Shown here: in pieces, positions 26,422 through 36,763 of the stretch | Layout: each line of letters opens with the position of its first letter | Position numbering within the stretch: the first letter of the stretch is position 1 | NCBI RefSeq assembly: GCF_002356555.2 | Contig: NZ_AP017372.2 | Location: 558,001-622,000 of the forward strand | Reading direction: 5' to 3' | DNA: 64,000 bases | Origin: Halorhodospira halochloris | Lineage (GTDB): Bacteria; Pseudomonadota; Gammaproteobacteria; Nitrococcales; Halorhodospiraceae | Program-made: the position numbers and the translations under genes | Notes under the pieces: generated by a model | What the model saw: only the letters and a program-made list of their open reading frames with translations | The model's database searches: none | Told to the model about the DNA's origin: nothing

Positions 26422-27561
26422 ATGGCCAACGAATCATTTGACTTTATTCAGTTAGCTACTCCGGGAGTACAAGGCCTAGCGCCGTATGAACCGGGCAAAC
26501 CGATTGACGAACTGCGCCGTGAGTACGGTTTAGAGAGGGTAATCAAGCTGGCCTCGAATGAGAATCCCCTCGGGCCATCCCCACGGGCCCAAGAGGCTGC
26601 AGCGGCAATGCTCAGCGAGGCGCATCGCTATCCTGACGGCAATGGTTTTGAGCTTAAAGCAGCAATTGCCGAGCGCCACGGTGTAGGGCCGGAGCGGGTG
26701 ACCCTGGGTAATGGCTCCAATGATGTATTGGCGTTGGTGGCTATGGCCTTTCTCGAGCCCGGTCGTAAGGCGATGTTCTCTGAGCACGCCTTCGCGGTGT
26801 ACCCCATAGTCACCCAGGCGGCCGGGGCTGAGGCGATTGTAACGCCGGCCTTTGGTCCTGAGGCAGCGCAGCCGCACGGCCATGATCTGGCGGCAATGGC
26901 CGAGCTTATTGACGAGTCTGTGGCGGTGGTTTTTGTCGCCAACCCCAATAATCCTACAGGCACTTGGCTTGAGGAGCTGGAACTGCGCAGCTTTCTTGAT
27001 CGAGTTCCAGTGAGCACGATTGCTGTGGTCGACGAAGCCTATTTTGAATACGCTGCCAGTGAGTCCGGTTATCCCGATGCCAGTAAGTGGCTTGATGATT
27101 ATCCGAACCTGGTGGTCACTAGGAGCTTCTCCAAGGTTCATGGTCTTGGTGGCTTGCGGGTCGGTTATGCCTTGTCCCATCCCCAGGTTGGCGACCTGCT
27201 TAATCGGGTACGCCAGCCGTTCAATTGTTCGGCACCAGCTCAGGCCGCAGCGGCAGCATCATTGGCAGATAAAGAACACATTGAGCGTTCCGTATCACTC
27301 AATGACGAACAGCGCGACGTGTTAGCGCGTGGTTTAGCCGAGCTAGGAGTAGCGGCGCTACCTTCGGTGGGTAACTTTCTAACCTTTGATGCGGGAGACA
27401 AGGCGGCGCAAATAAACGAGGGTTTGTTGCGCAGTGGCGTGATTGTCCGCCCTGTAGACGCCTATGGACTGCCGGGGCATATTCGGGTAACTGTTGGAAC
27501 CCCGGCTGAGAACCGGACATTTCTCGCTGCACTTGCCGAGCAACTTAAGGGGGTGAGGTGA
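26422..27561 (+). CDS. hisC: Histidinol-phosphate aminotransferase
   Basis: This is a 379-residue class II PLP aminotransferase (HisC2 type). Landmarks are LASNENPLGPSP, NPNNPTGTWL, VDEAYFEYA and the PLP lysine in TRSFSKVHGLGGLRVGY. It makes histidinol phosphate and, in this pheA-tyrA-aroA context, may also transaminate aromatic precursors. ATG at 26422 is used, but a TTG at 26407 overlapping the pheA stop is possible and the ribosome site is weak. Its stop overlaps the tyrA GTG (GTGA). Confidence 0.94.
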   Translation: MANESFDFIQLATPGVQGLAPYEPGKPIDELRREYGLERVIKLASNENPLGPSPRAQEAAAAMLSEAHRYPDGNGFELKAAIAERHGVGPERVTLGNGSNDVLALVAMAFLEPGRKAMFSEHAFAVYPIVTQAAGAEAIVTPAFGPEAAQPHGHDLAAMAELIDESVAVVFVANPNNPTGTWLEELELRSFLDRVPVSTIAVVDEAYFEYAASESGYPDASKWLDDYPNLVVTRSFSKVHGLGGLRVGYALSHPQVGDLLNRVRQPFNCSAPAQAAAAASLADKEHIERSVSLNDEQRDVLARGLAELGVAALPSVGNFLTFDAGDKAAQINEGLLRSGVIVRPVDAYGLPGHIRVTVGTPAENRTFLAALAEQLKGVR

Positions 27562-28433
27562 TCAAACGCTTGTGCGTTATCGGCGTCGGCCTGATCGGCG
27601 GTTCCCTGGCACTGGCATTGCGGCGCGCGGGGGTTGTGGGCGAAGTGGTCGGCTGTGGCCGCAATCGGGATTCGCTGGCGCGAGCTGTGGAGTTGGGAGT
27701 TATCGACAGGTGGGAGCAGGATCCCAGCAAGGCTGCTGCGGGTGCCGATGTGGTAGTTGTCTGCGTGCCGCTGCGTGCTATGCAGGAGATCTTTCGGCGG
27801 CTGCGCGGAGCCCTGGAGCCGAGCGCTGTTCTGACCGATGTGGGTAGCGTCAAGGGTTCTGTGGTCGAGGATGCGCGACAGGTCTTTGGTGAGGTACCAG
27901 CATGGCTAGTCCCTGGCCATCCAATCGCGGGTACCGAGCATAGTGGCGTGGATGCCGCCTTTGCCGAACTCTACGAGCGCCGCCGCGTGGTATTGACGCC
28001 GTTGGCAGAGACAGCGCCTGAGGCCCTGGAGAGGGTCGAGGGCATGTGGCGGGCAGCAGGTTCTGATGTCGTCAAGATGGAGCCGGAGCATCACGATGAG
28101 GTGCTGGCGGCGACATCTCACTTGCCCCATGCGCTGGCTTACGCCTTGGTTGATACGTTGGCGCGCTGGGATGATAGGCAGGAGATCTTTGAACTCGCTG
28201 CCGGTGGTTTTCGTGATTTTACCCGCATTGCCTCATCAGATCCGCGCATGTGGCGGGATATAAGTGCTGCCAACCGGGAGTGGCTGGTGGCCGCCCTGCG
28301 CCGCTATCAAAGCGATCTGCAAGAGTTGACCGATGCCCTTGAGGCTGAAAACGATGAGCATGTCTTGCGGGTCTATCAGCACGCCTGCGATGAACGGGCA
28401 CGATTTTTAAAAATCCTGGAGGGACGTAAGTGA
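27558..28433 (+). CDS. tyrA: Prephenate dehydrogenase
   Basis: This 291-residue monofunctional enzyme makes 4-hydroxyphenylpyruvate in tyrosine synthesis. The NAD-binding VIGVGLIGGSLALALRRAG is at the N-terminus. Active-site residues fall in GHPIAGTEHSGV, the SHLPHALAYAL helix and GGFRDFTRIASS. It begins at GTG overlapping the hisC stop and ends overlapping the aroA GTG. In Pseudomonas the corresponding tyrA and aroA are fused; here they are separate genes joined by a four-base overlap. Confidence 0.95.
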   Translation: MIKRLCVIGVGLIGGSLALALRRAGVVGEVVGCGRNRDSLARAVELGVIDRWEQDPSKAAAGADVVVVCVPLRAMQEIFRRLRGALEPSAVLTDVGSVKGSVVEDARQVFGEVPAWLVPGHPIAGTEHSGVDAAFAELYERRRVVLTPLAETAPEALERVEGMWRAAGSDVVKMEPEHHDEVLAATSHLPHALAYALVDTLARWDDRQEIFELAAGGFRDFTRIASSDPRMWRDISAANREWLVAALRRYQSDLQELTDALEAENDEHVLRVYQHACDERARFLKILEGRK

Positions 28434-29758
28434 GCCTGACTGCGAACGGCGGCGGTGAGACGTGGCAGTTTCAGCCTGGTGGTAGTGTTCGCGGCGAACT
28501 GCGGGTCCCCGGAGATAAGTCGATCTCCCATCGCGCCGTGATGCTTGGGGCCTTGGCGCAGGGCAGCACCGAGATTGCGGGTTTGCTTGAGGGGGCCGAT
28601 GTCTTAGCCACTATCGAGGTCTTTCGCCGCCTGGGCGTTACCATAGAAGGGCCACAGTATGGCCGTGCGGTTGTCCATGGAGTCGGACGGCATGGGCTTC
28701 GTGAGCCGGAGGGCGTGCTTGATGTGGGCAATTCGGGGACATCTATGCGTCTGCTCTGCGGCCTGTTCGCGGGCTTGCCGTTTGACTTGACCCTAACCGG
28801 AGACGAGTCCCTGCGGCGGCGGCCGATGGGCAGGGTTACTGAGCCCCTCACTCAAATGGGAGCTAAAATAACTACTGCTGAGGGTGGTTTAGCCCCGCTT
28901 CACTTGGCGGCAGGAGGGGAGCTAACCGGGATTAGCTATCACATGCCGCTGGCTAGTGCTCAGGTCAAGTCGGCCTTGTTGCTGGCTGGTATGTATGCCC
29001 GGGGGCGGACCTGTGTGACCGAGCCGGCGCCTACCCGCGATCATACCGAGCGCATGCTGGCCGGGTTCGGTTACTCGGTGCAGCGCCATGGTGACACTGT
29101 GTGCCTGGAAGGTGGCGGCACTTTGTCGGCTACATCAATAGATGTGCCAAGTGACATATCTTCGGCGGCCTTCCCGATGGTGGCGGCTGCTATAACCCCT
29201 GGCTCAGACTTGACCCTCCGCCATGTCGGGTGGAACCCGACGCGCACCGGAGTCTACGAAATCCTGCGCTTGATGGGGGCGGCGATAGAGGTGCTGGCTA
29301 CACGCGAGGTGGGTGGGGAGACGGTAGCCGATTTGCATATTCAGCATGCCCCGCTGCGGGGTATCCATATTCCGGAAGAACTGGTGCCGCTGGCTATTGA
29401 CGAGTTTCCGGCGCTGTTCGTAGCCGCTGCGTGTGCACAGGGGGAGACAGTCTTGACCGGCGCCGCCGAGTTGCGTGTCAAGGAATCGGATCGTATCGCG
29501 GTAATGGCTGAGGCATTGCAGAGTCTTGGTGTCAGCGCTGAGCCTCAGGACGATGGCGTGCGTATCCAGGGGCAGCCAAACCTGCAGGGCGGGCGAGTCA
29601 ACAGCTACGGCGATCACCGCATCGCAATGGCAGCCGCCGTTGCCTCGCTGCGCGCCGAGGGGCCGGTAACTATTGCTGACTGTGCTAATGTTGCCACCTC
29701 GTATCCCGGATTTATCAGCCAGATGGCCGAGATCGGCATCTGTGGGAGCAGTTTATAA
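28430..29758 (+). CDS. aroA: 3-phosphoshikimate 1-carboxyvinyltransferase (EPSP synthase)
   Basis: This 442-residue enzyme joins PEP to shikimate-3-phosphate. Family signatures are [17 protein letters not shown] at residues 25-42, [21 protein letters not shown] and the C-terminal RVKESDRI and YGDHRIAMA. The Gly of GNSGT is present, but the Pro following in E. coli (MRPL) is Leu here. The GTG start overlaps tyrA. Together with pheA, hisC and tyrA it forms a compact aromatic amino acid block, cotranscribed with cmk. Confidence 0.96.
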   Translation: MSLTANGGGETWQFQPGGSVRGELRVPGDKSISHRAVMLGALAQGSTEIAGLLEGADVLATIEVFRRLGVTIEGPQYGRAVVHGVGRHGLREPEGVLDVGNSGTSMRLLCGLFAGLPFDLTLTGDESLRRRPMGRVTEPLTQMGAKITTAEGGLAPLHLAAGGELTGISYHMPLASAQVKSALLLAGMYARGRTCVTEPAPTRDHTERMLAGFGYSVQRHGDTVCLEGGGTLSATSIDVPSDISSAAFPMVAAAITPGSDLTLRHVGWNPTRTGVYEILRLMGAAIEVLATREVGGETVADLHIQHAPLRGIHIPEELVPLAIDEFPALFVAAACAQGETVLTGAAELRVKESDRIAVMAEALQSLGVSAEPQDDGVRIQGQPNLQGGRVNSYGDHRIAMAAAVASLRAEGPVTIADCANVATSYPGFISQMAEIGICGSSL

Positions 29759-29763
29759 ATACT

Positions 29764-30441
29764 ATGAGCGGTGCAATCCATATTCCAGTTTTGACTATTG
29801 ACGGTCCTAGCGGTGCGGGCAAGGGAACCATAGCTCGTGAAGTGGTGCTGGCAAAGGGTTGGCATTTTCTCGATAGCGGAGCCTTGTATAGGCTTACAGG
29901 TCTGCATTGCCAGCGCTGTGGGGTAGATACACAAGATGCTGACTTAGCTGCGGAATTGGCAGCCAACCTGCCGGTGGAGTTTGTTGTCGGCGCCGAGGGT
30001 GAGCGAGTATTGCTGGCGGGAGATGATGTAACCGCTGAAATCCGCACTGAGACTACAGGGGCCCTGGCCTCTCAGGTTGCTGCCTTGCAGCCGGTAAGAG
30101 AGGCCTTGCTGCAGCGCCAGCGTGATTTCCGCCAGCCCCCCGGATTGGTTGCCGATGGTCGCGATATGGGGACAGTTGTTTTCCCCGATGCAGATTTTAA
30201 GGTATTTTTAACCGCCAGCGCCGAGGAGCGGGCAGAGCGGCGATATAAACAGTTGAAGGAGCAGGGAGCCGATGTTAGCCTTGCCGTCCTCACTGAGGAG
30301 ATTGCAGAGCGTGATAGACGTGATGCCTCACGTTCTGTTTCCCCGCTCGTGCCGGCCGCCGATGCCCAGGTGATAGATACCACTGGAATTGGGGTAGGGG
30401 CCGTATTTGAGCGGGTTATGGCTGTACTAGCGGAGCGCTAG
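29764..30441 (+). CDS. cmk: Cytidylate kinase
   Basis: This 225-residue kinase phosphorylates CMP and dCMP. It has a P-loop [16 protein letters not shown], the CMP-binding GALYRLTGL and [19 protein letters not shown] segments, and the lid arginines in [13 protein letters not shown]. The gene lies five bases after aroA. The cmk-rpsA order is widely conserved in Gammaproteobacteria. About 160 bp of leader separates it from rpsA. Confidence 0.96.
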   Translation: MSGAIHIPVLTIDGPSGAGKGTIAREVVLAKGWHFLDSGALYRLTGLHCQRCGVDTQDADLAAELAANLPVEFVVGAEGERVLLAGDDVTAEIRTETTGALASQVAALQPVREALLQRQRDFRQPPGLVADGRDMGTVVFPDADFKVFLTASAEERAERRYKQLKEQGADVSLAVLTEEIAERDRRDASRSVSPLVPAADAQVIDTTGIGVGAVFERVMAVLAER

Positions 30442-30603
30442 CAGCATTAGAGGGTTCTCTTTAGTAGTGGGGTAACCAGCTAAGGCTGCGACAAAGTGCA
30501 GCAATTAGCTGATGTTACTATATAAGTTTTAGGGCGGCTCAAACGGGCCGGTGTAATTCACACGCAACAATAGACCGTTTTACGGTCCTGGATCGACTGA
30601 GTG

Positions 30604-32295
30604 ATGACCGAAAGTTTTGCTGAGCTCTTTGAAGAGAGCCTTGCCAACACCGACATGCGCCCCGGCGCCATAGTTATGGCGCAGGTAGTGGATATAGACA
30701 GCGAAGATGTGATCGTAAATGCCGGACTTAAGTCGGAGGCTGTGATCCCCATCTCCCAATTTTACGATGAGTCTGGCAACCTCGAAGTCAGTGTTGGCGA
30801 TGAGGTAGAGGTAGCCCTTGATTCTGTTGAGGATGGATTCGGCGAGACTCGCCTATCGCGCGAACGCGCTAAGCGGGCTTATGCTTGGAGGGCGCTGGAG
30901 GAGGCCTTTGAGCAGTCAAGGACGGTCAACGGCCTGATAAGTGGTAAGGTTAAGGGTGGTTTCACCGTTGATCTTGGCCATATCCGGGCGTTCCTACCGG
31001 GCTCACTGGTTGATATCCGCCCAGTGCGGGACACCACTTACCTGGAAGGCAAGAATCTAGAGTTCAAGGTCATCAAGCTCGATGCCCGGCGCAACAACGT
31101 GGTCGTTTCGCGCCGTGCTGTGGTGGAAGAAGAATACAGCGCCGAGCGCGAGGCCCTGCTTGAGAAGCTCCAGGAAGGTGAGAGCCTCAAGGGTATCGTC
31201 AAGAACTTGACCGATTATGGCGCATTCGTCGATTTGGGCGGCATTGACGGCCTGCTACACATCACTGATATGGCGTGGCGCCGGGTCAAGAACCCTTCAG
31301 AGATCGTCGAGGTAGGCCAGGAGATCGATGTAAAGGTTCTTAAATTCGATCGCGATCGCAATCGCGTATCCCTCGGCCTCAAGCAGCTTGGTGCCGACCC
31401 CTGGGAGGCTATTGCCCAGCGCTATCCTGAAGGCGCCAGGGTTCCCGGTAAGGTCACCAATATTACTGAGTACGGCTGCTTTGTCGAGATAGAAGAAGGC
31501 GTAGAGGGGCTGGTGCACGTCTCAGAAATGGACTGGACCAATAAGAACGTCAATCCGGCCAAGCTGGTCTCGGTCGGGGATGAGGTTGAGGTCATGATCC
31601 TCGATATCGACGAGGAACGTCGGCGTATATCACTGGGGATGAAGCAGTGCCAGCCTAATCCATGGGATGAATTCGCTGCCCAATACTCCAAAGGCGATCG
31701 GGTGGTAGGCCAGATCAAGTCGATAACTGACTTTGGCATCTTCGTCGGCCTTGAGGGAGGTATTGACGGGCTCGTCCATCTCTCCGACCTGTCCTGGGAT
31801 GATGCTGGAGAGGAAGCGGTGCGCAAGTACCGTAAGGGCGATGAGGTAGAGACGGTAGTCCTGTCAATCGACCCGGAACGCGAGCGCATCTCTCTGGGTG
31901 TCAAGCAGCTCGAGCAAGACCCGCTTAGCCAGTGGCTTGGGGAGCACCAGAAGGGATGTAGCGTTACCTGCACAGTAACCAGCGTTGAGCCCAAAGGCGC
32001 TAGTGTCGATCTCGGTGGCGGGGTAGAAGGGTATATCAGGGCATCTGATCTATCGCGGGAGAGGGTTGAGGATGCCCGGACCATGCTGAAAGAAGGCCAG
32101 GAGCTTGAGGCAAAGTTCATCGGCGTCGATCGCCGCAACCGCCTTATCAACCTGTCCCTGCGCAGCCAGGAGGCTGAAGAAGAGCAGCAGGCGGTCCAGG
32201 AGCACGGTCGCCCAAGTCCGAGCAGTGCCGGGACTACTCAACTTGGAGATCTACTAAAAGAGCAAATGAGTAGCAGCCGCGATAGCAACGACTAG
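30604..32295 (+). CDS. rpsA: 30S ribosomal protein S1
   Basis: This 563-residue protein contains six S1 (OB-fold) RNA-binding repeats. The last four show the classic [20 protein letters not shown] / [16 protein letters not shown] / [16 protein letters not shown] / [16 protein letters not shown] openings. It brings mRNA to the ribosome during initiation. ATG at 30604 is chosen after a GTG at 30601. The 160-bp leader includes a GACCG-TTTTA-CGGTC hairpin just before the start, a possible site for S1 autoregulation, although this is only inferred. A strong hairpin follows the gene. Confidence 0.97.
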   Translation: MTESFAELFEESLANTDMRPGAIVMAQVVDIDSEDVIVNAGLKSEAVIPISQFYDESGNLEVSVGDEVEVALDSVEDGFGETRLSRERAKRAYAWRALEEAFEQSRTVNGLISGKVKGGFTVDLGHIRAFLPGSLVDIRPVRDTTYLEGKNLEFKVIKLDARRNNVVVSRRAVVEEEYSAEREALLEKLQEGESLKGIVKNLTDYGAFVDLGGIDGLLHITDMAWRRVKNPSEIVEVGQEIDVKVLKFDRDRNRVSLGLKQLGADPWEAIAQRYPEGARVPGKVTNITEYGCFVEIEEGVEGLVHVSEMDWTNKNVNPAKLVSVGDEVEVMILDIDEERRRISLGMKQCQPNPWDEFAAQYSKGDRVVGQIKSITDFGIFVGLEGGIDGLVHLSDLSWDDAGEEAVRKYRKGDEVETVVLSIDPERERISLGVKQLEQDPLSQWLGEHQKGCSVTCTVTSVEPKGASVDLGGGVEGYIRASDLSRERVEDARTMLKEGQELEAKFIGVDRRNRLINLSLRSQEAEEEQQAVQEHGRPSPSSAGTTQLGDLLKEQMSSSRDSND

Positions 32296-32307
32296 CGGGC
32301 CAGGCTA

Positions 32308-32334
32308 CCGGATGGCAGTGTTGCTGCCATCCGG
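32308..32334 (+). other. Stable hairpin between rpsA and ihfB
   Basis: An 11-bp perfect stem CCGGATGGCAG/CTGCCATCCGG surrounds a TGTTG loop. It is not followed by a T run, so it is not a textbook intrinsic terminator. It may be a pause or processing site, or reduce readthrough from rpsA to ihfB. Confidence 0.7.
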
Positions 32335-32381
32335 TCTGGATATGTGGCATCATCTGGGGATCAACAGGGACTCTTAACCAA

Positions 32382-32687
32382 ATGACGAAGTCCGAGCTTA
32401 TTGAGGCACTCACATCAAAGCAGGCATTCCTTGCCCAAAAGGATGTCGAGGACGCCGTGAAGAAGGTGCTCGAGCATATGAGTGAGTCTCTTGCCAATGG
32501 TGAACGGATTGAGATCCGCGGTTTCGGGAGTTTCGCTCTGCATTACCGGCCCGCGCGGATGGGGCGCAATCCCAAGACCGGCGAGCCAGTGGCGTTGGCT
32601 GAAAAGTATGTCCCCCACTTTCGCCCCGGTAAGGAATTGCGCGAGCGTGTTAATCAGGGCCGTCAAAGTGCGGCGGGGTCTTCTTAA
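32382..32687 (+). CDS. ihfB: Integration host factor subunit beta
   Basis: This 101-residue nucleoid protein has the HU/IHF fold. The beta-arm sequence [22 protein letters not shown] includes the Pro that intercalates into bent DNA, and the N-terminal [13 protein letters not shown] is typical of IhfB. It pairs with IhfA to bend DNA at specific sites. Its position after rpsA is conserved. The extra residues at the C-terminus ([11 protein letters not shown]) are hydrophilic. Confidence 0.96.
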   Translation: MTKSELIEALTSKQAFLAQKDVEDAVKKVLEHMSESLANGERIEIRGFGSFALHYRPARMGRNPKTGEPVALAEKYVPHFRPGKELRERVNQGRQSAAGSS

Positions 32688-32726
32688 CTCAAGCTGATTG
32701 TTTATAAGTAGTCTGGGAGCCGGCCC

Positions 32727-33023
32727 ATGCGAAGAATATTCGCCGTTATTGGAATTCTGCTGATAGTTATGTTCGGGCTGGCGTTCTCGGTTTTGAACGC
32801 CGATCCGGTGGACCTCGACCTCTTCTTTGCCGATGTTGAGGTCGCCTTGTCGGTGGCAATGGTGGGAGCCCTTATGCTTGGTGCTGCCCTAGGCGGTTTG
32901 GCCAGCCTTGGTGCAGTATGGCGACGGGGGCGTGAGATCCATAGGCTGCGCCGCCAGCTGGGTTATAGTGAGCGTCAATTGCAGGCTATGCGCCGCTCTC
33001 CCCTAAGTGGTTCTTCAGATTGA
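32727..33023 (+). CDS. lapA: LapA-domain (YciS-like) inner-membrane protein
   Basis: This is a 98-residue protein with two transmembrane helices (about 3-25 and 40-62) and a short C-terminal coiled region (REIHRLRRQLGYSERQLQ). It matches LapA/YciS, the partner of LapB in controlling lipopolysaccharide synthesis via LpxC turnover in enteric bacteria. It lies just upstream of lapB, the conserved arrangement. Confidence 0.9.
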   Translation: MRRIFAVIGILLIVMFGLAFSVLNADPVDLDLFFADVEVALSVAMVGALMLGAALGGLASLGAVWRRGREIHRLRRQLGYSERQLQAMRRSPLSGSSD

Positions 33024-33034
33024 GCAACTAGGCC

Positions 33035-34195
33035 ATGCATGAGTTGATGTGGCTGCTGTTGCCGGTAGCCGCCTTGACTGGTTGGGTAGTTGGTCGCCGC
33101 GAGGCGGCGTCCGTGCAAGGCTCTGGGCGCCGTGGGTCTATCCCTGATTCATATCTGCAGGGCATAAACTATTTGCTCAATGATGAGCGTGACAAGGCTC
33201 TCGAAGTCTTCACGCAAATGGCTGAAATCGACAGTGAGACTGCTGAAGCTCACCTGGCCCTCGGCAGCTTGTTCCGACGCCGGGGCGAAGTCGATAGGGC
33301 AATTCAGATACATCAGAATCTGGTAGCCCGTCCCAACCTTACCACGCAACAACGGATATATGCCCTACTTGCCCTAGGCGAAGACTTCATGAAGGCGGGG
33401 CTCTTTGACCGCGCTGAAGAGGTCTTCGGTAAGGTAATAGAGCAGGATGCCCACGTCGAGCAAGCCTTAAGAAACTTGCTGACCATATATGAGCACGAGA
33501 AGGAGTGGAGCAAGGCCATCGATGTTGCTCAGCGCCTTGACCGTATCAGCAACCGGGACTATCGGGACTCTATAGCCCAATTACACTGTGAGCTTGCCGC
33601 TGCTGCCATGGCCGAGGGCGAGGTGGCGACAGTGCGTGAGCAGATTAACAAGGCCCTTAAGGTCGATCGAGGCTGTGTTCGGGCGAACATACTGCGGGGG
33701 GATTTGGAGCGCGAGCAAAAGCGGTGCAGGGCGGCAATTAAGGCCTACAAGGCAGTTGCACGCCAGGATTTGGCGATGGTGCCAGAGATAGTTGATGGTC
33801 TGGATGCTTGCTTTGAGGCGCAGGGAACGCCGGAGCGACTCGAAGGCTTTCTGCGCGAAGTAATTAATCAGTACCCGGACGGCAGGTTGGTCGCCCGTCT
33901 CGCTGAGATAGTAAGTGAGCGGCGTGGAACCCACGAGGCCCTTAATGAGCTGACCGGCCTGCTCAGGCGCCATCCCACCTTGGTAGGCATTAGGAGGCTC
34001 GTCTCACTGGCTTACTCGATGGGGCAACCTATAGATCCTCGCGATCTACAAATTCTGCTCGGTCTATTTGATCGCCTTGAGGCTATCAGGTCGCTGTACA
34101 GGTGTAAAAAGTGTGGCTTCTCGAGTCGGTCACTATTTTGGCACTGTCCAGGCTGTAAGCAGTGGGCGAGCATGCGTCCGGTAGAGGAAATCTAA
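33035..34195 (+). CDS. lapB: Lipopolysaccharide assembly protein LapB (YciM)
   Basis: This 386-residue protein has one N-terminal transmembrane helix (LMWLLLPVAALTGWVVG), about nine TPR motifs (residues 45-330), and a C-terminal rubredoxin-like zinc/iron site. The four ligands are in CKKCGFSSRSLFWHCPGC. LapB adapts LpxC for FtsH degradation and so balances LPS with phospholipid. It follows lapA by 11 bp. Its TPRs face the cytoplasm in E. coli. Confidence 0.95.
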   Translation: MHELMWLLLPVAALTGWVVGRREAASVQGSGRRGSIPDSYLQGINYLLNDERDKALEVFTQMAEIDSETAEAHLALGSLFRRRGEVDRAIQIHQNLVARPNLTTQQRIYALLALGEDFMKAGLFDRAEEVFGKVIEQDAHVEQALRNLLTIYEHEKEWSKAIDVAQRLDRISNRDYRDSIAQLHCELAAAAMAEGEVATVREQINKALKVDRGCVRANILRGDLEREQKRCRAAIKAYKAVARQDLAMVPEIVDGLDACFEAQGTPERLEGFLREVINQYPDGRLVARLAEIVSERRGTHEALNELTGLLRRHPTLVGIRRLVSLAYSMGQPIDPRDLQILLGLFDRLEAIRSLYRCKKCGFSSRSLFWHCPGCKQWASMRPVEEI

Positions 34196-34345
34196 GGGCT
34201 TGCCGTAAGCAAATCGTTCGGCAGCCGAGTAACGCGGGCCGATGATCCAGCGCGAGCAGCAAGAAGTATAATTGATTTACACCTTGACTAGAGAATGTGA
34301 GTACGGCAAAATCACAGTCTGTACTCGGCGAGTGGCAATAGCGTT

Positions 34346-34420
34346 TCCCCGGTAGCTCAGCGGTAGAGCAAGTGGCTGTTAACCACTGGGTCGGCGGTTC
34401 GAATCCGTCCCGGGGAGCCA
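34346..34420 (+). tRNA. tRNA-Asn (GTT anticodon)
   Basis: A cloverleaf can be drawn. The acceptor stem is TCCCCGG paired with CCGGGGA. The D arm includes AGCTCAGCGGTAGAGC, and the anticodon arm is AGTGG-CTGTTAA-CCACT with anticodon GTT. The T arm is GGCGG-TTCGAAT-CCGTC. The CCA tail is encoded (34418-34420). There is no intron. It lies in a 450-bp gap between lapB and the quinone reductase gene. Confidence 0.97.
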
Positions 34421-34649
34421 TAAAAGTCGGCTTTGAACTTCAGACATAGCCCGATTTATCGGCATACCCTCACCGCGCCTTAATCCGGTCGCTAACCCCC
34501 CCCACACACACCCACCTAGTCCTGAGTTTGCTACCATTTCCATGTGACCGGCTGCGACACTATCTGGTTGCTGGCGTAATCCTGTCTGACCAGCTAGACT
34601 AATCTCAATACAGTGTTTAGTAGACTAAATACAAGAGGTTAGCTCGGTT

Positions 34650-35648
34650 ATGCGCTGTGTACAGATGACTGCTATAGGTGGGCCAGAGGTGCTGCGAGTC
34701 GAGGATTCCACGGCTGCAGAACCAGGGCCTAGACAGGCAAAGGTGAAAATCTCTGCTGCTGGAATAAACCCTATCGACACCAAGATACGCAGTCGTGGAC
34801 TGTTTAGCTCGGATGCCTCACTACCGGCAGTGTTAGGGTGTGATGGAGCAGGGGTTGTCGAGGCTATCGGAGAGGGGGTAGAGCGAGTTAGCCCTGGTGA
34901 TAGAGTCTTCTATTTTAATGGTGGGATTGGTTTCGACCCGGGGAACTACGCCGAGTATGCGGTGGTCGACGAGCGCTGTCTGGCCATAATTCCGCAAAAC
35001 ATTGACCACGTAACAGCTGCAGCAACCCCGCTGGCCGCGCTTACCGCCTGGGAGGGGCTGTTTGACAGGGGTAGGCTTGGTGGCGATGAAACCGTACTTA
35101 TCCATGCTGGTGCGGGCGGGGTTGGGCACTTAGCCATACAGCTGGCAAGCGAGACTGGTGCTCGGGTGTTGACCACCGTAAGTGATGACAAAAAAGAGTG
35201 TTTTGTCGGCGAGTTAGGTGCTGATGAGGTTATTCGCTACCGAGAGCGGGACTTTGTCGATGTAGCTTTAGAACTGACCGATGGCGAAGGCGTCGATCTG
35301 GTGCTTGACTGCGTCGGGGGTGAGACCTGCGCGCGATCACTGCATGCCCTGGCCACTTATGGCCGTTTGGTGACCATATTAGCTTTACCGGAAGGACTGG
35401 ATTGGCAGCATGCTCGTATGCATAACCTCAGTGTGGCGCAGGAGTTAATGCTGACTCCTATGGTTTTGGGGCGGATGGATCTACGCGAGCATCAAACTTC
35501 CATTCTAGAAGCCATGGCAACTCGGTTAGCAGCAGGTAGAGTTAAGGTGCACGTCGAAAAGACATGGCCGCTGGAGCGGGCAGAGGAAGCGCACCGTTAC
35601 CTCGAAGCTGGTGGGGTTATGGGCAAATTGGCATTGACGATAGATTAG
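34650..35648 (+). CDS. Zinc-independent quinone oxidoreductase (zeta-crystallin-like MDR protein)
   Basis: This is a 332-residue medium-chain dehydrogenase/reductase of the NADPH:quinone reductase group. The NADP site is HAGAGGVGHLAIQLASETGA (about 152-172). The GroES-like N-terminal domain has GINPIDTKIR and LGCDGAGVVEAIGEGV. The structural and catalytic zinc Cys/His ligands of alcohol dehydrogenases are missing, as usual for this branch. AAGAGG lies about ten bases upstream of the ATG. Its stop overlaps the convergent cysK stop by four bases. Confidence 0.88.
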   Translation: MRCVQMTAIGGPEVLRVEDSTAAEPGPRQAKVKISAAGINPIDTKIRSRGLFSSDASLPAVLGCDGAGVVEAIGEGVERVSPGDRVFYFNGGIGFDPGNYAEYAVVDERCLAIIPQNIDHVTAAATPLAALTAWEGLFDRGRLGGDETVLIHAGAGGVGHLAIQLASETGARVLTTVSDDKKECFVGELGADEVIRYRERDFVDVALELTDGEGVDLVLDCVGGETCARSLHALATYGRLVTILALPEGLDWQHARMHNLSVAQELMLTPMVLGRMDLREHQTSILEAMATRLAAGRVKVHVEKTWPLERAEEAHRYLEAGGVMGKLALTID

Positions 35649-36625
35649 CCGCTTTCTAAGAGCCCGGCGAAGAGGGCGGTGGAGAGATATCTTTCCGCCG
35701 CCGAGGGCAGGATTGTGACCAGTCTTTTGTCACGGTTCTCCGCGCGGCTGGCGACCTCTATAGTGGCCTGCAGTGCAGCGCCACTGGAGATTCCCGCGGG
35801 GATGCCCTCAAGATGGGCAATCTCTTGGCTCCGTGCTAGGGCATCCTCATCCTTGACGGCGATTGTTTCGTCTATGAGGCTAGTATCTAGGGTCTTGGGT
35901 ATGAAGCCTGCGCCTATGCCTTGCAGTCCATGAGGGCCAGGTTTGCCACCGGAGAGTACGGGTGAGTTAGCTGGTTCGACGGCGATTGCTTGCAAGTCGG
36001 GGTTGCGCTGCTTGAGCACGTCAGCAACACCGGTTAGGGTGCCGCCGGTGCCGACCCCGGCAACGAATATATCAATCTCTCCTGCAGTGTCGCGCCAAAT
36101 CTCTTCAGCCGTCGCACGGCGGTGGGTTTCCGGGTTGGCAGGATTCTCGAACTGTCCAGGGCAGTAGCTATCGGGGATCTGTGTCAATAGTTCAGTGGCC
36201 TTGTCAATTGCTCCGCGCATCCCTCCACTGGGTGGGGTCAGGGCCATTTCGGCGCCGAAATAGGCGAATAATTTGCGTCTCTCTGCGGACATGCTCTCCG
36301 GCATGGTCAGAATCAGTCGGTAACCGCGAGCCGCAGCGATAAAGGCGAGGCCGATGCCGGTGTTGCCGGATGTGGGCTCAATCAGTGTCGAAGCGCCAGG
36401 TCTTATGTGGCCGGCTCTTTCAGCGCTGTCGATCATAGCCTTGGCTATGCGATCCTTGACCGAACTTAAGGGGTTGAAAAATTCTAGTTTGGCTAGCGGT
36501 TCGGCTACCAATTTTTTGTTTTGCTTGAGCCTGGCAAGGCTTACAAGCGGAGTGTTGCCAACTGTCTCGAGTAGATCTGCGTAAATCTTTCCGCGTGCTT
36601 CGAAGCCGTTATTTTGTGCCTGCAT
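35645..36625 (-). CDS. cysK: Cysteine synthase A (O-acetylserine sulfhydrylase)
   Basis: This is a 326-residue fold-type II PLP enzyme that makes cysteine from O-acetylserine and sulfide. The PLP lysine is in SSVKDRIAKAM. The PTSGNTGIGLAFIAAARGY loop binds substrate, and GVGTGGTLTGVADVL binds the cofactor phosphate. In a sulfide-using phototroph this would be a main route of sulfur assimilation. It overlaps the end of the quinone reductase gene tail to tail. The 5' side is followed by a degenerate and a complete palindromic element. Confidence 0.95.
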   Translation of the reverse strand: MQAQNNGFEARGKIYADLLETVGNTPLVSLARLKQNKKLVAEPLAKLEFFNPLSSVKDRIAKAMIDSAERAGHIRPGASTLIEPTSGNTGIGLAFIAAARGYRLILTMPESMSAERRKLFAYFGAEMALTPPSGGMRGAIDKATELLTQIPDSYCPGQFENPANPETHRRATAEEIWRDTAGEIDIFVAGVGTGGTLTGVADVLKQRNPDLQAIAVEPANSPVLSGGKPGPHGLQGIGAGFIPKTLDTSLIDETIAVKDEDALARSQEIAHLEGIPAGISSGAALQATIEVASRAENRDKRLVTILPSAAERYLSTALFAGLLESG

Positions 36626-36689
36626 ACTGGTGCCCTAGACAATTGTCTGATTGGTTATTTTTCGTGCTGGCGCTTAGGTCATTATGCAA

Positions 36690-36763
36690 TCTCTAAAACT
36701 GCCCCTGAGCCGATTGGCTGCCCCGGCGTGGATAAATTACGCCGTGAATCACTCCTCGGGGTG
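36690..36763. repeat. Degenerate partial copy of the palindromic element, next to copy E
   Basis: This stretch begins CTCTAAAACTGCCCCTGAGC and continues CGATTGGCTGCCCC-GGCGTGGA, so it has the left outer end and type-2 arm of the family, then a shortened core remnant (ACGCCGTGAATC) and a GGGG. It ends where complete copy E begins. It may be the remains of an older copy into or beside which E inserted. Confidence 0.6.

Noticed and set aside
34421-34649. Second tRNA or small RNA after tRNA-Asn
   Set aside because: No cloverleaf or terminator could be drawn; the C-run at about 34497-34505 has no partner.
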